This document shows, one piece after another, positions 6,508 to 8,145 of a DNA stretch of 8,145 bases. The DNA is from a bacterium (GTDB taxonomy: Bacteria > Fidelibacterota > UBA2242), in assembly GCA_018895675.1 (NCBI GenBank), contig JAHIOG010000393.1:1-8145 (forward strand). Direction: 5' to 3'. Made by a program: the position numbers and the translations under genes. Position 1 is the first letter of the stretch, and every line of letters starts with the position of its first letter. A model generated the notes under the pieces. The model searched no databases and was not told the origin of the DNA. It saw only the letters and a list, made by a program, of their open reading frames with translations.

Positions 6508-7145
6508 TGATTGCGCGGGAAGGTTTAAAAATTATACTCCCAGCCTTTGTGCTGGCATTCATTCTGTTGATTGCGGGAATCTATTTCGAGAAGAATATAT
6601 TGATAATCTGCTTCTGGCTTGCTTTCGCCTTTTTCCTGTTTTCCCTGGGGTTTTTCCGTGATCCCGAGCGTGCTACTCCCACCGGGAAGAATCTGATCAT
6701 TTCGCCGGCAGATGGGAAAGTGGTTGCTATTTGCCCTGAAAATGATGAGTTTGTGGGTAAGGCTACACGGGTTTCGATATTTATGTCACTTTTAAATGTT
6801 CATGTTAATCGTATTCCTCTCAGTGGAACCGTACGAAGCGTCGACTATTCAAAAGGTCGTTTTTTACCGGCGATGAAGCCGGAAACCTCTTTTGAAAATG
6901 AAAGGAACACAATTGAACTGGATAGTGGAAAGATAAAGCTGAAATTTACTCAGGTTGCCGGGCTAATAGCGCGTCGCATTGTTTCTTATTTAAAGGTGAA
7001 CGACCAGGTGAAAACCGGGCAGCGCTTTGGATTGATCATGTTTGGATCGCGGGTTGATCTGCTGGTTTCCGAGACAGTTAATTTGAAAGTTAGGATCGGC
7101 GATAAGGTTACCGCCGGATATAGTGTGATTGGAGAATTTGAATGA
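6507..7145 (+). CDS. psd: Phosphatidylserine decarboxylase, short type
   Basis: Psd removes CO2 from phosphatidylserine to give phosphatidylethanolamine. It is made as a proenzyme that cleaves itself into a larger beta chain and a small alpha chain whose first serine becomes the pyruvoyl group. In this 212-residue protein the cleavage motif is FGSRVD, with the cut between Gly180 and Ser181. Asp69 in SPADGKVV and His99 in SLLNVHVNRIPLSG fit the other members of the Asp-His-Ser self-cleavage triad known in longer Psd enzymes. Two hydrophobic helices lie at about 9-26 and 29-48, followed by GFFRDPERATP, typical of the short subfamily (the form also labelled archaetidylserine decarboxylase in some family models). 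With pssA directly downstream, phosphatidylserine is the expected substrate. The ATG overlaps the purC stop (TGATG), with GGGGAA at 6495-6500 as ribosome binding site. The stop overlaps pssA (ATGA). Confidence 0.95.
   Translation: MIAREGLKIILPAFVLAFILLIAGIYFEKNILIICFWLAFAFFLFSLGFFRDPERATPTGKNLIISPADGKVVAICPENDEFVGKATRVSIFMSLLNVHVNRIPLSGTVRSVDYSKGRFLPAMKPETSFENERNTIELDSGKIKLKFTQVAGLIARRIVSYLKVNDQVKTGQRFGLIMFGSRVDLLVSETVNLKVRIGDKVTAGYSVIGEFE
7131..7135 (+). promoter_or_regulatory. Shine-Dalgarno site for pssA
   Basis: GGAGA lies six bases before ATG 7142 and twelve before a second in-frame ATG at 7148. The spacing favours 7142, which also gives the ATGA overlap with psd. Confidence 0.65.
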
Positions 7146-7873
7146 AAATGAGACGATCGTTTATACCTAGTATCTTTACAATCTTGAATATGTTTTCAGG
7201 GTTTCTGGCTATTTTACAAATAAGTCAGGGGCGTTATATCACCGCCGTCGTACTAATCATGGCGGCTGCGGTTTTTGATTCGCTGGATGGTATGGTTGCG
7301 CGCTTGCTGCATCAGCAGACGGATTTTGGGATCGAATTTGATTCACTGGCTGATATTGTATCCTTTTGCGTGGCGCCGTCGCTACTGGTCAATACACTCT
7401 TTGTTTCCGATATTGGATTTATCGGCGCATTGATCAGTTTTTTCCCCCTTCTGTTCGGCGGTATTCGATTAGCCCGTTTTAATCTGACAGCCACACCCGA
7501 AAAGAAGTCGTATTTTACCGGTCTGCCGGTTCCGGTGGCAGCAGTGACCATCGGTTCTTATATCTGGTTCAGCCATTCATTGTTTGGCAATTACGGCGAT
7601 CCGAAAATAGCCTTGCCATTGGTGATGGTATTATCTTTTATGATGGTCAGTAATATTCGATTTATTTCTAAACTTCAGATAACTTTTAATAACGGACGTA
7701 ACAGTATTATCAAGAGTCTGTTTATCATCCTGTCAGCCGCACTAATAATAATTTTCAGAGGCTATGTAATCTTTCCACTTATGGGAATGTTTGTTATAAG
7801 CCATCTACTGGCATGGATTGTTGGATATGAAGAACCTCGAATATCTTTTTCCTTGCGACGAAAGGGTAAATAA
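7142..7873 (+). CDS. pssA: CDP-diacylglycerol-serine O-phosphatidyltransferase (phosphatidylserine synthase)
   Basis: PssA makes phosphatidylserine and CMP from CDP-diacylglycerol and L-serine in the inner membrane, providing the substrate for Psd. The 243-residue protein has the full CDP-alcohol phosphotransferase signature D-x2-DG-x2-AR-x8-G-x3-D-x3-D at residues 46-71: Asp46, Asp49, Gly50, Ala53, Arg54, Gly63, Asp67 and Asp71. Hydrophobic segments at about 10-26, 32-46, 73-110, 130-147, 156-170, 188-205 and 207-227 fit a multi-span membrane protein. The start FIPSIFTILNMFSGFLAI and the segment GGIRLARFNL followed by YFTGLPVP are typical of the membrane (type II) PssA found outside Enterobacteria; those enzymes are unrelated to the PLD-type PssA of E. 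coli. The end is basic (SLRRKGK). Two bases separate its stop from purS. Other family members such as PgsA share the signature, but the serine-type LARFN and TGLP motifs and the neighbouring psd support the call. Confidence 0.95.
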   Translation: MKMRRSFIPSIFTILNMFSGFLAILQISQGRYITAVVLIMAAAVFDSLDGMVARLLHQQTDFGIEFDSLADIVSFCVAPSLLVNTLFVSDIGFIGALISFFPLLFGGIRLARFNLTATPEKKSYFTGLPVPVAAVTIGSYIWFSHSLFGNYGDPKIALPLVMVLSFMMVSNIRFISKLQITFNNGRNSIIKSLFIILSAALIIIFRGYVIFPLMGMFVISHLLAWIVGYEEPRISFSLRRKGK

Positions 7874-7875
7874 TC

Positions 7876-8133
7876 ATGTGGAAAGCCAAGATAGTGGTAA
7901 CCTATAAACCGGGTATTCTTGATCCGGAGGCAAAAACGATTCAACACGCGCTGGGGAATCTTGGTTACCGGCATATACAGGCGGTTGAAGCGGGACGTTA
8001 TTTTGAGGTTCAATTTGATAAGACTTTGAATAAGGAAGACGCCGAATCGCTCACCAAAGAAATATGTGATAAGATTTTATCAAATCCGGTAATCCAAAAG
8101 TACAGATATGAACTCAAAGAGGTAGATGAATGA
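7876..8133 (+). CDS. purS: Phosphoribosylformylglycinamidine synthase subunit PurS
   Basis: PurS is the small subunit of the three-part FGAM synthetase (PurS, PurQ, small PurL), where it bridges the glutaminase PurQ and the synthetase PurL and is needed for ammonia transfer. The 85-residue length is normal. The sequence fits the family's alternating strand-helix fold: strand KAKIVVTYKPGILDPEAK (3-20), helix TIQHALGNLGY (21-31), strands IQAVEAGRYFEVQF (34-47), helix EDAESLTKEICDKIL (54-68) and the end NPVIQKYRYEL (70-80). Presence of purS implies that the organism uses a small PurL instead of the fused large PurL of E. coli. It starts two bases after pssA and has only a weak ribosome binding site (AAGGG about ten bases upstream). 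Its TGA stop overlaps the purQ start (ATGA). Confidence 0.95.
   Translation: MWKAKIVVTYKPGILDPEAKTIQHALGNLGYRHIQAVEAGRYFEVQFDKTLNKEDAESLTKEICDKILSNPVIQKYRYELKEVDE
8116..8122 (+). promoter_or_regulatory. Shine-Dalgarno site for purQ
   Basis: AAAGAGG lies seven bases before ATG 8130, inside the end of purS. It supports 8130 as the start over the out-of-frame ATG at 8126, only three bases from the site, and resembles the site used by purC. Confidence 0.65.
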
Positions 8134-8145
8134 GATTTGGCGTCG
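8130..8145 (+). CDS. purQ: Start of FGAM synthetase glutaminase subunit PurQ (cut by window end)
   Basis: Only five codons, MRFGV, are visible. PurQ proteins typically begin M-K/R-F-G-V before the FPGSNCD motif, and purQ is the usual gene after purS. The ATG overlaps the purS stop (ATGA) and has a good ribosome binding site. PurQ supplies ammonia from glutamine to FGAM synthetase. The call rests mainly on context, since five residues alone would not identify a protein. Confidence 0.8.

Noticed and set aside
6507..7145. Possible truncation of phosphatidylserine decarboxylase, since it is only 212 residues long.
   Set aside because: The short subfamily is normally about this size, and Asp69, His99 and the Gly-Ser cleavage site are all present.

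Overview
The window is a tightly packed, one-directional block of twelve genes on the + strand (two of them cut by the window edges), from what looks like a Gram-negative bacterium with a mid-range base composition. The Gram-negative call rests on a lipoprotein N-acyltransferase (lnt), a periplasmic HtrA-type protease and a phosphatidylserine/phosphatidylethanolamine pathway. Use of PurS (the small-subunit form of FGAM synthetase), a short-type phosphatidylserine decarboxylase and a DUF5683-like envelope protein argue against Enterobacteria. They would fit a lineage of the FCB/Calditrichota/Marinimicrobia kind. That placement is inference from gene content, not from a phylogenetic marker.

Layout, left to right: the C-terminal part of lnt (1-582); an exported protein of unknown function (582-1250); an orphan EcfT/CbiQ-type transporter membrane subunit (1247-1990); truA, tRNA pseudouridine synthase (1994-2731); a small transaldolase (2744-3388); a single-PDZ HtrA/DegS-like protease (3385-4497); purB (4497-5795); purC (5797-6507); psd (6507-7145); pssA (7142-7873); purS (7876-8133); and the first codons of purQ (from 8130). 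The largest gap between genes is 12 bases, and eight of the eleven junctions are stop/start overlaps (TAATG, ATGA, GTGA, TGATG). I see no room for a terminator, an RNA gene or a separate intergenic promoter, so this is probably one transcript or a few with promoters inside genes.

Two themes run through the block. One is purine synthesis: PurS and PurQ are two of the three subunits of FGAM synthetase, and PurC and PurB catalyse consecutive later steps, with PurB also acting in AMP formation. Transaldolase could help supply ribose-5-phosphate. The other is envelope construction: PssA and Psd make phosphatidylethanolamine in two successive steps, Lnt uses phospholipid acyl chains to finish lipoproteins, and HtrA handles damaged envelope proteins. 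The psd-pssA pair sits inside the purine cluster, between purC and purS.

I found no mobile element, CRISPR array, RNA gene, pseudogene or clear novel system. The points most worth a second look are the orphan EcfT beside truA, its altered first coupling motif, the unknown exported protein, and the interleaving of purine and phospholipid genes.
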